From positions 1 to 42,188 of the forward strand of contig JAIDKG010000114.1 of NCBI GenBank assembly GCA_029051525.1: a stretch of DNA of 42,188 bases, given 5' to 3'. Shown here piece after piece: positions 34,270 through 42,188 of the stretch (positions are counted from its first letter, which is position 1; each line of letters opens with the position of its first letter). The DNA comes from Muribaculaceae bacterium (GTDB lineage: Bacteria; Bacteroidota; Bacteroidia; Bacteroidales; Muribaculaceae). The notes beneath the pieces are model-generated. The model did no database searches. It was not told the origin of the DNA and saw nothing but the letters and a program-made list of their open reading frames with translations. The position numbers and the translations under genes are program-made.

Positions 34270-35238
34270 TCAGTCGAGCACCTGCCCGGCATCCTCGGCC
34301 TGCTGAAGCATTATGGCATAGTCGTCGGGGGTGAGGTCGAGATAGAAGTAATTGATCGGATTTTCAGCCTCTCCTTTGAATATCACCTCATAGTGCAGAT
34401 GCGGTGTGGTGGATTTGCCGGAGCTTCCCACCTTACCTATCAGATCGCCGCGCTTCACTTCGGCACCCTCCTCCACCAGCAATTCGCTGAGATGAGCATA
34501 GCGGGTGAGATAGTTGAAGCCATGGGCTATCTCCACACAATTGCCGAATCCACCCTTACGCTCGGCCACTGCCACCTTGCCATCGGCAGTGGCATAGACG
34601 GATGTGCCCACCGGGGCGAGAAAGTCGATACCATCATGCTGCTTTCGGGTGCCGGTCACCGGATCGCGACGCATCCCATAGCCGGAGGAGATATTTACCT
34701 CCTCTTGCGATATGGGGAATATGCCGGGCACGTGGTCGAGCTTCACACGCTGTTCGGCGGCGGCACGGCGCAACTGGTCGAACGACTGACTCTGCGAATA
34801 CAATTGCCGGTCGAGCAGATCAATCTGACTCGTAAGATTCCCGATCAATGCGTCGTCGCTCATGCCGCGCATCGAGGCATAGCTGCGCTCGTAATCAAAC
34901 CCGGCATTGCGGCGACTCACCGTCATGGGCTCCATCTGCATCATGACGCGATAGAAGTTGTCATCGCGATTGCGGATCTGCTCCATCACCTTCATCGAGG
35001 CATCCACGCGGCGCTGCAACACATTGTATTGCGTGCGCAGCCGGGTATTCTCTTCGCGCAGCTCGCGCTCTGTGCGACTCGCAAAACCGAAGTAAGCCAC
35101 TACAAACATCACCGCCCCCGCAGCCACGGCAAGCAGCAAAATGCCACCCCAATGCTTGAGGCGGTTCTTGAGCGTGGGGTATACGCGCTCGAAATTATCG
35201 GTGGCCGGATTATATATGTAGTAGGCTTTCTTATCCAT
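34270..35238 (-). CDS. M23-family metallopeptidase (peptidoglycan endopeptidase)
   Basis: A membrane-anchored murein hydrolase of the LytM/M23 type, 322 residues. A transmembrane helix lies at about 33-53 (GGILLLAVAAGAVMFVVAYF). A coiled-coil segment follows (ELREENTRLRTQYNVLQRRV, up to about 170). The C-terminal catalytic domain has the zinc ligands in KQHDGIDFLAPVG and HLHYEV, with the intervening GNCVEIAHG block. All expected zinc-binding residues are visible, so the enzyme is likely active, cutting peptide cross-links. The overall build resembles coiled-coil M23 proteins that work with cell division or envelope elongation. It converges on the MerR gene. Confidence 0.93.
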   Translation of the reverse strand: MDKKAYYIYNPATDNFERVYPTLKNRLKHWGGILLLAVAAGAVMFVVAYFGFASRTERELREENTRLRTQYNVLQRRVDASMKVMEQIRNRDDNFYRVMMQMEPMTVSRRNAGFDYERSYASMRGMSDDALIGNLTSQIDLLDRQLYSQSQSFDQLRRAAAEQRVKLDHVPGIFPISQEEVNISSGYGMRRDPVTGTRKQHDGIDFLAPVGTSVYATADGKVAVAERKGGFGNCVEIAHGFNYLTRYAHLSELLVEEGAEVKRGDLIGKVGSSGKSTTPHLHYEVIFKGEAENPINYFYLDLTPDDYAIMLQQAEDAGQVLD

Positions 35239-35265
35239 AACTATTATCTCATCCTTAATGTATCA

Positions 35266-36030
35266 TCAGTGGCGCGGGAAGAGGTACTGACCCTTGCCGC
35301 GTGTGGCCTTGCCATACTGCACCGCATTGCGCGGACACACATGGTAGCACCCCAGACAACTCACACACCGGCTCCCCCATCGGGGAGTGCGGTCGGCGGT
35401 GAGAGTGATATTGCGCATGGGGCATATGCGCTCGCAGAGGCCACACCCCACGCAGGCATCCGTAGCCAGCCAACGCGAGGAGACAATCCCCATCTTCACA
35501 AAGAGTGGATAGACCAGACCACTCTTAAGTCGCGGCCAACTCCCTGCTGTATAGTCGCGCGCGTATTGCCCGGCCAGAATCGCTTCGGCTATCTGCTCCA
35601 CCCGCGCCGGGTAACGGCTCAATTTCTCGCGCTCCACCTCCTTGCTATCCACATCAAAACCGGGGAGGAGCACATAATTGTTGGGCATAATCACATCCCA
35701 AAGTCCACGCAGCGGAATGCCGGCGCGCTGCAGAGCCTTCTCTATCATCTGAGGTGCTCGCCCGGTCTCATCGCCACAGGTCAACACCACCGTGGCGCCA
35801 TGACGGCGAGCCCGGGAGAGAAACTCCTCGTTGAGCCCGGCTATCCATCCCCCCACAAGCGGAGGTATACCCCATGAATATACCGGCATCACCAGTATCA
35901 GGCGCTCTCCATGCCAGCCTGCTTCGGCCGGAGGGGTATCCACGAGCGGATATACATGATCGGCCGTAAGCGTGGCAAGCATTGTGGCCACTGCGCGGCT
36001 ATTGCCTGTGCCTGAAAAGTAGATTATCAT
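35266..36030 (-). CDS. EFR1-family ferredoxin (flavodoxin-like domain plus two 4Fe-4S clusters)
   Basis: A 254-residue electron carrier or oxidoreductase. The N-terminal 160 residues look flavodoxin-like: the FMN-phosphate loop IIYFSGTGNSRAVA at residue 2 and VMPVYSWGIPP. The C-terminal part has two 4Fe-4S binding motifs, CVGCGLCERICPMRN and CVSCLGCYHVCP, each with four Cys. This fusion matches the EFR1 family; partners and the reaction are unknown. The start codon overlaps the stop of holA (TGATG), so the two are translationally coupled. Confidence 0.9.
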   Translation of the reverse strand: MIIYFSGTGNSRAVATMLATLTADHVYPLVDTPPAEAGWHGERLILVMPVYSWGIPPLVGGWIAGLNEEFLSRARRHGATVVLTCGDETGRAPQMIEKALQRAGIPLRGLWDVIMPNNYVLLPGFDVDSKEVEREKLSRYPARVEQIAEAILAGQYARDYTAGSWPRLKSGLVYPLFVKMGIVSSRWLATDACVGCGLCERICPMRNITLTADRTPRWGSRCVSCLGCYHVCPRNAVQYGKATRGKGQYLFPRH

Positions 36031-37076
36031 CAGCGAGTGGAAAATATGTTGAATATCAATTCTGTGAGCAGCTCGAATTCATTCTGATTCGATCTGATAC
36101 CCTTTACATTGCAATCAAATTCACGCACCAGATGTATGATTTTCACACACTGCATGGCATTATAATTGCGCAGCGCCACGGCATAGTCTTTCTTGAAGAT
36201 ATAACTATTCTTCACATCCATGGCGGCCATGATTCCGGCTTCGCTCTTGTTGGTGGCCAGATGGCCGCATAGCAGGCGCGTGAAGTAATTGAAGATGGAT
36301 GCGGCAGTGGGGGGCGTGGGGTTTGCTCTGGGATTGGAGGAGAATTGCTTCACGATGAGCATGCAGCGGTCGTAGTTGCGCTGCCCGAGGGCGGAGATGA
36401 GTTCGAAGTTGTTGAATTCCTTCGAGATTCCGATGTTGGCCTCTATCAGTTCGGGGGTGATGCGTGTGAGCGAGTCGCCTCCGGCCATCACCACCTTGTC
36501 GAGTGCGGTGTAGATTTTCGATATCGATGCCCCGATAAAGTCTTTGAGCATTGCCACGGCCTTTTCGTCGATGCCGATTTTCCGTGTCTGGCAATATTCT
36601 TTGATTGGCGCATCGAGTTCCCATTCCGGAATAAGCGGACTTTTGAATATCACGGCCTCACTCTTGGCGGCGCTCTTCATGAGCTTGCCGGTGGCATTGA
36701 TCACACCACCCTTGTAAGTCACCACAAGCACATTGCTGTCTGACGGGCGCGCCACATACTCAGCCAGATTCTCCAAAGCCGCCTTGGCCTGCTGCATGGT
36801 CTGCGCCTCTTTGAGTACCACCAGTTTGCGGTCGGCCATAAATGGATATTGCTGGCAGGCGGCTATCACGGAGCGCACATCGGTGTCCTGACCGTAGAGC
36901 ACCGTCATGTTGAAGTCGCGTTCATCTTCGGCCACCACGCTCTGTTCGAGTGCCTCTACGATACGGTCGATATAGTAGGCCTCCTCACCCATCAGCAGAT
37001 AGACCGGGGCGAAATTCCCTTTCCGGATTTCGGTCATGATTTTCCGGAAATCACTTATCTGGGTCTTAGAGGCCAT
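36030..37076 (-). CDS. holA: DNA polymerase III subunit delta
   Basis: HolA is the delta subunit of the clamp loader, which opens the sliding clamp during replication. The 348-residue product has the family layout. The N-terminal AAA-like domain starts with APVYLLMGEEAYYIDRIVEAL. The middle part has the clamp-contacting ALENLAEYVARPSDSNVLVV region, and a C-terminal collar domain contains FNNFELISALGQRNYDRCM. It overlaps the CPBP protease gene by 11 bases upstream and the EFR1 gene by one base at its end, so all three are likely one operon. Confidence 0.93.
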   Translation of the reverse strand: MASKTQISDFRKIMTEIRKGNFAPVYLLMGEEAYYIDRIVEALEQSVVAEDERDFNMTVLYGQDTDVRSVIAACQQYPFMADRKLVVLKEAQTMQQAKAALENLAEYVARPSDSNVLVVTYKGGVINATGKLMKSAAKSEAVIFKSPLIPEWELDAPIKEYCQTRKIGIDEKAVAMLKDFIGASISKIYTALDKVVMAGGDSLTRITPELIEANIGISKEFNNFELISALGQRNYDRCMLIVKQFSSNPRANPTPPTAASIFNYFTRLLCGHLATNKSEAGIMAAMDVKNSYIFKKDYAVALRNYNAMQCVKIIHLVREFDCNVKGIRSNQNEFELLTELIFNIFSTR

Positions 37077-37941
37077 AGCGGATAGGTTTGCGGTTGGGTA
37101 TTATGAAGAAGAATCGGCGGTAACAGAATATCAGAAATCCTGCTAAAAGCAGCAGACTCACCGTGGCCGCCACGGGGAATCCCTCGGTGGCCACACCGAG
37201 CATTTCGGCTTCAGGCCAACCGGGATGCCGCTGCTGCAACCATGCCGACGCCACTACTATCGAATTATTCAAGGCATGGGCGAATACGCCCGGCCATATC
37301 GACCCGGTGCTGTAGAGCAGATACCCGAAGAATGCACCGAGTAGCAATCGGGGCAGAAAACCGTAGAATTGCAGATGCACCGCCGAGAAGATGAATGCAG
37401 CTATCCAGATGGCCCATTGCCCCATGCGGGGATTGATGTCGAGCGCACGCTGCAAGGTGCCTCGGAAGAGCAATTCCTCCCCCAGACCGGTCAGCACACC
37501 TATCACCAGGATGCCGCTCACGAGAGTCGACACGGATGTGCCATGAAGCATCACTGCCGTCACTGCGGCATTCGTATCCTCCATCTTGCGCATGAAGCTC
37601 TCCACTGGTTCGAGCCATGAGGGGAATGTCATGAGGGTGTTGTAGTATATCAGCTGATTGAGAAACGGGAGCGCGAGGAGATACACTATCACCACACCGA
37701 TAAATGGCATAACACTTACCCTCTGGCGCACCCCCAGAAATATCCAGGGCTTACCGGTGGCGAGTCGCGCAGTGACTATGGCAGTGCCGATGAATGCCAC
37801 CAATGCCTGCACGGCCGATTGCGCCAGATAGCACTCGCGGCTCCCCGGCTCGAAGTATCCGCCAAGCCATGCGGCCAGCGAACCTGAAACAATCAAGATT
37901 ACAAAAAACACACCGGCCAGTATCAGCAGGGTGCGCAACAT
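37066..37941 (-). CDS. CPBP-family intramembrane metalloprotease
   Basis: A multi-pass membrane protein of the CPBP (CAAX/bacteriocin-processing) family, about 291 residues. Several hydrophobic helices are present. The diagnostic motifs are EELLFRGTLQ (two Glu and an Arg), then FIFSAVHLQFYGF (His), and VFAHALNNSIV (His and Asn), which form the active site in the membrane. Its substrate is unknown. The first residues could start at a GTG (37953) or at the ATG at 37941 used here. The end overlaps holA by 11 bases. A Pro-rich C-terminal tail with basic residues (FCYRRFFFIIPNRKP) ends the protein. Confidence 0.9.
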   Translation of the reverse strand: MLRTLLILAGVFFVILIVSGSLAAWLGGYFEPGSRECYLAQSAVQALVAFIGTAIVTARLATGKPWIFLGVRQRVSVMPFIGVVIVYLLALPFLNQLIYYNTLMTFPSWLEPVESFMRKMEDTNAAVTAVMLHGTSVSTLVSGILVIGVLTGLGEELLFRGTLQRALDINPRMGQWAIWIAAFIFSAVHLQFYGFLPRLLLGAFFGYLLYSTGSIWPGVFAHALNNSIVVASAWLQQRHPGWPEAEMLGVATEGFPVAATVSLLLLAGFLIFCYRRFFFIIPNRKPIRYGL

Positions 37942-38055
37942 GCGGTCAGTCACAGTTCTCTTTCTCTCTATGTGTTTGGTTAATGAATAATGTTGGTGGA
38001 GCCTCGGGAGTGGGGCGGCATTCTCTTCCCGCTCAGTGAGGGGGGGAGCATCGGA

Positions 38056-38979
38056 TCAGTTAAACTGCTTGCGGCGGAACATGAAGTTGCGCCCGAGGTA
38101 TTTCTCGCGCACCACCGGATTGGTAGCCAGTTCCTCCGATGTGCCCTGGAAGAGGATTCGCCCCTCAAACAGGAGGTAGGCTCGGTCGGTGATCGAGAGG
38201 GTCTCGGGGGCGTTGTGGTCGGTGATGAGGATGCCTATATTCTTGTCTTTGAGTCGGTAGACCACCGATTGGATCTCTTCGACCGCAATCGGGTCGACAC
38301 CGGCAAAGGGTTCGTCGAGCATGATGAATTTCGGACTGATGGCCAGACAGCGGGCTATCTCGGTGCGTCGCCGCTCGCCACCTGAAAGTCGGTCGCCAAG
38401 ATTCTTGCGCACCTTCTGGAGCGAAAACTCATCAATGAGCGATTCGAGTTTCTCATGCTGCTCCTGACGGGTCATATTGGTCATCTCGAGCACGGCGCGG
38501 ATATTGTCTTCAACCGAGAGCTTGCGGAATACCGATGCCTCCTGGGCCAGATAACCGATACCGAGTTGGGCGCGGCGATACACCGGGAGTGATGTGATAT
38601 CCTTGTCGTCGAGAAATATCTTTCCGCCGTTGGGGGTAATGAGTCCTACGGTCATGTAGAAGGTCGTGGTCTTGCCGGCACCATTGGGGCCGAGAAGACC
38701 CACGATTTCACCCTGTGTCACCTCGATGCTCACCTGATTGGCCACAGTGCGACGCCCATAGCGCTTCACGAGGTCGCTGGTGCGGAGCACACCCGGCCGC
38801 GGCTGCACCACCACCTCTTCCACCACCTCTCCCCCCTCGGGGAGCGGCTCTGTAGCCACACTTACTTCGGCACGCAAATCGGGCTGGGCGCCGGCATCGG
38901 GAGCCTGCACCACATCTTCGGCTGAAGCTGTTTCCGGATCGGCTTGCGCGGGGATCTTATCTTTCTTCTTAAACCACAT
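38056..38979 (-). CDS. lptB: LPS export ABC transporter ATP-binding protein LptB, with N-terminal extension
   Basis: LptB powers lipopolysaccharide movement from the inner to the outer membrane. The ABC domain starts at about residue 65. It has Walker A GPNGAGKT, the Q-loop (LAQEASVF), the signature [13 protein letters not shown], Walker B FIMLDEP and the H-loop His (TDHNAPE). LptB is normally about 240 residues, but this protein has 307: about 62 extra residues, acidic and Pro/Glu/Ala-rich, precede the ABC domain ([18 protein letters not shown]). There is no other in-frame ATG near the ABC start, so the extension appears real. Its role is unknown. Partner genes are not in this window. Confidence 0.93.
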   Translation of the reverse strand: MWFKKKDKIPAQADPETASAEDVVQAPDAGAQPDLRAEVSVATEPLPEGGEVVEEVVVQPRPGVLRTSDLVKRYGRRTVANQVSIEVTQGEIVGLLGPNGAGKTTTFYMTVGLITPNGGKIFLDDKDITSLPVYRRAQLGIGYLAQEASVFRKLSVEDNIRAVLEMTNMTRQEQHEKLESLIDEFSLQKVRKNLGDRLSGGERRRTEIARCLAISPKFIMLDEPFAGVDPIAVEEIQSVVYRLKDKNIGILITDHNAPETLSITDRAYLLFEGRILFQGTSEELATNPVVREKYLGRNFMFRRKQFN

Positions 38980-39024
38980 TGTAGTCTTATTCTATGGTGT
39001 AGAGAGGAGAGAGTCAATTCATTA

Positions 39025-39654
39025 TCAGCGGTTACGCTGATAGAATGAGGGGAGCAACGAACTGATATAGTCTGTGAGCAGCTTTATCGCCACCCGGTTG
39101 TGCCCACCCTGCGGGATAATCAGATCGGCATATCGCTTGGAGGGTTCGATATGCAGCTCGTGCATCGGCTTGAGCACCGACTGATAGCGGTCGATCACCA
39201 TCTGAGGTGTGCGGCCTCGCTCTATGCAGTCGCGGTTAATCACACGGATCAGACGGTCGTCGGGGTCGGCATCCACAAATACCTTCACATCCATCATATC
39301 GCGCAATTCGCGGTCGGTGAGCACGAGAATACCCTCCACCACAATCACCTCGCGAGGCTCCACACGGATGGTCTCCTTCTGGCGCGAACATGTGATGAAA
39401 TCATATGTGGGCATCTCGATGGCGCACCCCGCCTTCAGTTCGCGGAGCTGACGGGTGAGCAGGCTCCAGTCGATCGAGGCGGGTTCATCATAGTTCATCT
39501 TCCGGCGCTCCTCAAGCGGTATGTGAGGATTATGATTGTAGTAGCAATCCTGCGGGATTACAGCAACCTCGTCCTTCGGAAGCGACTCTATGATTTTCCT
39601 CACCACTGTGGTCTTGCCGGAACCGGTACCACCCGCAATTCCTATTATCAGCAT
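39025..39654 (-). CDS. udk: Uridine kinase
   Basis: Udk phosphorylates uridine and cytidine with ATP or GTP in pyrimidine salvage. The 209-residue length is typical. Walker A is GGTGSGKT near residue 10. The family motifs DCYYNHNPHIPLEERRKMNYDEPASIDW (substrate-binding region), PTYDFITCSRQKETIRVEP and VVVEGILVL follow, and further on RLIRVINRDCIERGRT. A symmetric divergent promoter region (39697-39735) separates it from the mlaE operon. Confidence 0.95.
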   Translation of the reverse strand: MLIIGIAGGTGSGKTTVVRKIIESLPKDEVAVIPQDCYYNHNPHIPLEERRKMNYDEPASIDWSLLTRQLRELKAGCAIEMPTYDFITCSRQKETIRVEPREVIVVEGILVLTDRELRDMMDVKVFVDADPDDRLIRVINRDCIERGRTPQMVIDRYQSVLKPMHELHIEPSKRYADLIIPQGGHNRVAIKLLTDYISSLLPSFYQRNR

Positions 39655-39696
39655 ATGCTATATTGATTCGTGTAGTTGAAGTTCTGTTTAATTTCA

Positions 39697-39735
39697 CAAA
39701 TTTAGCAATTAATTGCGAAAGAATTTGTAAATTTG
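39697..39735. promoter_or_regulatory. Divergent -7 boxes between udk and mlaE
   Basis: TAAATTTG occurs on the minus strand (39704-39697, for udk) and on the plus strand (39728-39735, for mlaE), 23 bases apart. This is almost the same geometry as at 20656-20698. Neither box has a clear TTG at 19-21 bases. Confidence 0.55.
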
Positions 39736-39762
39736 CGCACAAATTGGCCTCACCCCCCCACA

Positions 39763-39815
39763 AGCCTCCCCTGCGGAGGCTGAGCCGACTCTCGTGAGAG
39801 CCGCCGGCATGCCGG
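39763..39815 (+). other. Leader of mlaE with three adjacent hairpins
   Basis: Three short inverted repeats lie in the mlaE leader: AGCCTCC/GGAGGCT (39763-39781), CTCT/AGAG (39789-39800), and the palindrome CCGGCATGCCGG (39804-39815). If transcription starts at the plus -7 box, these lie in a leader of about 100 nt. They might be regulatory RNA structure; no known riboswitch is recognised. Confidence 0.35.
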
Positions 39816-39845
39816 GGCGCCACATTCAATTAACTTCCTGTAGAA

Positions 39846-40592
39846 ATGATAGTTTCATCAATAAAGTCGTTCGGCAGATACTGCATGTTTATGACCCAGG
39901 TGTTCAGAATCCCCGACAAGTGGAGGGTATTCTTCAGCAACCTGCTCTTTGAAATCAACAAACTCGGGGTCGACTCCATCCCCCTCGTGCTGATTATCTC
40001 TCTATTCATCGGTGCGGTGATCTGCATCCAGATGACAATCAATATCGTCTCGCCCATCATCCCCTCCTATTCCACCGGTCTGGCCACCCGCGAGATTCTG
40101 CTGCTGGAGTTCTCAAGCACCATGATGTGTCTGATTCTGGCAGGTAAGGTGGGCTCTAATATCGCATCGGAAATCGGCACAATGCGCGTCACCGAGCAGA
40201 TTGACGCGATGGATATCATGGGTATCAATTCGGCCAATTATATCGTGCTCCCCAAGATTATAGGGTTTGTGCTTTTCGTGCCGGTGCTCTGCGTCTTCTC
40301 TATGTTCTTCGGCCTGGTGGGAGGCTGGTTTATCGCTGAGTTTACCAATATGCTTACGGTCGAGACCTACGTTTTCGGCATCCAGTCCTTCTTTACCGAA
40401 TGGTATGTGTGGTATGGCATTATCAAGACTCTCGTATTTGCCTATCTTATCACCTCGATAGCTGCCTATTACGGATACTACGTGAAAGGTGGCGCCCTTG
40501 AAGTGGGTAAGGCCAGCACCAATGCCGTGGTGTCGAGCTCTATCCTCATTCTCCTTGCCGACGTGATACTCACCAAGCTCCTCCTCGAATAA
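39846..40592 (+). CDS. mlaE: MlaE-family ABC transporter permease
   Basis: The permease of the Mla phospholipid transporter, in the inner membrane. The 248-residue product has the MlaE family features: an amphipathic N-terminus (VFRIPDKWRVFFSNLLFEI), membrane helices beginning IPLVLIISLFIGAVICIQMT, the conserved GxxxASEIGTMRVTEQIDAMDIMGINS loop, and later helices ending LADVILTKLLLE. It is followed 31 bases later by mlaF, so the pair forms an operon. The substrate-binding MlaD partner is probably the MCE gene at 4990-5901. Confidence 0.93.
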   Translation: MIVSSIKSFGRYCMFMTQVFRIPDKWRVFFSNLLFEINKLGVDSIPLVLIISLFIGAVICIQMTINIVSPIIPSYSTGLATREILLLEFSSTMMCLILAGKVGSNIASEIGTMRVTEQIDAMDIMGINSANYIVLPKIIGFVLFVPVLCVFSMFFGLVGGWFIAEFTNMLTVETYVFGIQSFFTEWYVWYGIIKTLVFAYLITSIAAYYGYYVKGGALEVGKASTNAVVSSSILILLADVILTKLLLE

Positions 40593-40623
40593 GTCTCTCC
40601 ACACCAATCCATCCACAGAAAGT

Positions 40624-41409
40624 ATGATCAAAGCTGAAAACGTATCCAAATGGTTCGACGGCCAGCGGATACTCTACGATATCAACGCCACCTTCGAGAC
40701 CGGAAAGACCAACCTCATCATCGGTCAGTCGGGTTCCGGAAAGACCGTTTTCATGAAGTGCCTAATCGGTCTGCTACAGCCCGAAGAGGGACGAATCCTC
40801 TATGATGGCCGCGCAATCCGCGATATGAATAATGAAGACCGTCGCCATCTGCGCACCGAAATCGGTATGCTGTTTCAAGGGTCGGCACTCTTCGACAATG
40901 AGACAGTGCTGGGAAATGTGATGTTCCCGCTCAAGATGTTCTCCTCCCTCTCTCATGCCGAGCAGCTTGACCGCGCACATTTCTGCATCGAGCGCGTAGG
41001 ACTCACCAACGCCGACAATAAATACCCCTCCGAAATATCGGGCGGTATGCAGAAGCGTGTGGCCATCGCCCGAGCCATCGCGCTCAATCCGAAATACCTC
41101 TTCTGCGACGAACCCAACTCAGGCCTCGACCCCAAGACCTCAATCCTCATCGACGAACTTCTGAGCGACATCACCCATGAGTATGGCATGACAACAATCA
41201 TCAATACCCATGATATGAACTCGGTGCTCGGCATTGGCGAGAATATCGTGTTCATCAACCGTGGTCACTGCGACTGGACCGGCAACGACCGAACAATCTT
41301 CCGCTCAAAATCACAGAGTCTCAACGACTTCGTATTTGCCTCAAAACTCTTCCAGGAGGTCAAGCTCGTGCTGGAGCGCGATGCCGAAGCCGAAGAATCC
41401 GCAAAATAA
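40624..41409 (+). CDS. mlaF: MlaF-family ABC transporter ATP-binding protein
   Basis: The ATPase that drives the MlaE permease. The 261-residue product has Walker A GQSGSGKTVFMK, the Q-loop MLFQGSALFDNETV, the signature SGGMQKRVAIARA, Walker B LFCDEPNSGLD and the H-loop INTHDM. It lies 31 bases after mlaE and 18 bases before lipB; no hairpin separates the three, so they may be co-transcribed. The C-terminal tail is acidic (AEAEESAK). Confidence 0.95.
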   Translation: MIKAENVSKWFDGQRILYDINATFETGKTNLIIGQSGSGKTVFMKCLIGLLQPEEGRILYDGRAIRDMNNEDRRHLRTEIGMLFQGSALFDNETVLGNVMFPLKMFSSLSHAEQLDRAHFCIERVGLTNADNKYPSEISGGMQKRVAIARAIALNPKYLFCDEPNSGLDPKTSILIDELLSDITHEYGMTTIINTHDMNSVLGIGENIVFINRGHCDWTGNDRTIFRSKSQSLNDFVFASKLFQEVKLVLERDAEAEESAK

Positions 41410-41427
41410 TCCGACTTCCCCCGCGCA

Positions 41428-42096
41428 ATGTCAATAAAGATTACATTCTACGACTCCCCCCGTCCATACCGCCCCATGTGGGAGCACCAGCGCAACCTGT
41501 TTGACTCGATGGTGGCCCGAAAACGTGCCGGCGAACCATGCGATGAGGAGCATCTGCTTATGCTTGAGCATGAGCCGGTAATCACCCTCGGGCGCCACGG
41601 CCACGAAGAGAATCTCCTCATGGCCTCCGAACTTGAGCGCCGCGGCATAGAGTGTATCCGCATAGAGCGCGGCGGCGACATCACCTATCATGGTCCCGGC
41701 CAACTGGTGGTATACCCCATCATCGACCTCGAGCGCCATCACCTCGGCATCAAAAGCTACATCAATCTCCTTGAGGAAGCCGTGATACGCACCATCGCCG
41801 ACTACGGCATCACCGGCGAGCGCGTAGAGGGAGCCACCGGTGTATGGATAGGCCGAGGCACCCCCACCGAACGAAAAATCTGCGCCATCGGCGTGAAATG
41901 CAGCCGCTACGTCACCATGCACGGCCTCGCCCTCAACGTCAGCACCGACCTCTCCCCCTTCACCCTCATCAACCCCTGTGGCTTCACCGACAAAGGAGTC
42001 ACCTCCATCGCCCGCGAACTCGGTCACCCCATCCCCCTCCCCGAAGTGGCCCGCACCCTCACCGCCCACCTCCTATCCCTCCTCCAAAAACCCTGA
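41428..42096 (+). CDS. lipB: Octanoyltransferase (lipoate biosynthesis)
   Basis: LipB moves octanoate from acyl carrier protein to the lipoyl domains of dehydrogenases, the first step of lipoate synthesis. The 222-residue length is normal. The family signature GGDITYHGPGQLVVYPI is present. The catalytic Lys is in the ICAIGVKCSRYVTMHG block, and the catalytic Cys is in LINPCGFTDKGVTSI. It follows mlaF by 18 bases. Codon use becomes very C-rich at the end (CCC and CTC codons), but the product is intact. Confidence 0.95.
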   Translation: MSIKITFYDSPRPYRPMWEHQRNLFDSMVARKRAGEPCDEEHLLMLEHEPVITLGRHGHEENLLMASELERRGIECIRIERGGDITYHGPGQLVVYPIIDLERHHLGIKSYINLLEEAVIRTIADYGITGERVEGATGVWIGRGTPTERKICAIGVKCSRYVTMHGLALNVSTDLSPFTLINPCGFTDKGVTSIARELGHPIPLPEVARTLTAHLLSLLQKP

Positions 42097-42188
42097 AACA
42101 TAAATACTCGCTTACCGCACACTACTTCAACAATAGTAAATAGATTATTGAAGAAGCAACGGGGCAGAAAAACGGAAATTTTGTAGGA
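42097..42188. other. Window end downstream of lipB
   Basis: The last 92 bases hold no gene start I can support. An imperfect hairpin (CTTCAACAATA with TTATTGAAG) lies near 42124-42151 and may end the lipB transcript. Confidence 0.35.

Noticed and set aside
34393-35877. 494-codon plus-strand frame antisense to the M23 and EFR1 genes
   Set aside because: Spans two well-supported minus-strand genes and has no recognisable family.
1-42188. tRNA or rRNA genes
   Set aside because: No cloverleaf with a GTTCGANNC T-loop and matching acceptor stem was found in any intergenic region.

Overview
The window comes from a Bacteroidales chromosome, most likely a Muribaculaceae-type gut bacterium; that placement is inferred. 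Several things point there: many promoter-like boxes match the Bacteroidetes form (TTG, about 20 bases, then TAnnTTTG); Shine-Dalgarno sites are not obvious; and several families are Bacteroidetes-typical (DUF5686, PG_1098/THUMP-like methyltransferase, EFR1 ferredoxin, C10 protease with BspA repeats and a T9SS-like tail). It is a gene-dense housekeeping stretch with a few accessory patches. No tRNA, rRNA, CRISPR array or intact insertion sequence was seen.

Layout. 0.1-2.6 kb: an unrecognised protein, then a leftward cassette of a severely shortened CHAT-domain remnant, an ECF sigma factor and an anti-sigma-like membrane protein. 2.6-3.3 kb: AT-rich non-coding DNA with a nested inverted repeat and short tandem repeats. 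3.3-7.4 kb leftward: dnaA, an MCE/MlaD protein and a cell-wall amidase. 7.6-9.5 kb rightward: a DEDDh exonuclease and a THUMP-like methyltransferase. 9.6-13.7 kb leftward: a FadL/OmpP1 barrel, a Trp/Gly/Ser-rich secreted protein, and a four-helix-bundle/zinc-finger protein with a 20-copy 9-bp repeat. 14.2-20.6 kb: trmN, lon, a DEAD-box helicase, an ECF sigma factor and a CYTH protein. 20.8-24.4 kb: a DUF5686 outer-membrane protein, then an AT-richer patch holding an outer-membrane barrel and a transposase-accessory relic. 24.5-30.5 kb: a 2016-residue secreted C10 protease. 31.0-39.7 kb: alaS, a MerR regulator (opposite strand), an M23 peptidase, then leftward holA with an EFR1 ferredoxin and a CPBP protease, lptB and udk. 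39.8-42.1 kb rightward: mlaE, mlaF and lipB.

How the genes work together. Envelope building is the main theme: MlaE/MlaF at 40 kb and MlaD at 5 kb are parts of one lipid transporter encoded apart; LptB, the amidase and the M23 peptidase also act on the envelope. DnaA, HolA, Lon, AlaS, TrmN and the helicase are core information and quality-control functions.

The strongest unexplained signal is a dispersed imperfect palindrome (consensus TAAGAGCGCGTTCCTTAAAA). It sits at eight intergenic sites and at five of the six convergent gene junctions, always beyond gene 3' ends and never in a divergent promoter region. Second is the CHAT remnant, which lacks the protease core yet stays next to its sigma/anti-sigma partners. 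Third is the use of 9-bp in-frame minisatellites in three unrelated genes.
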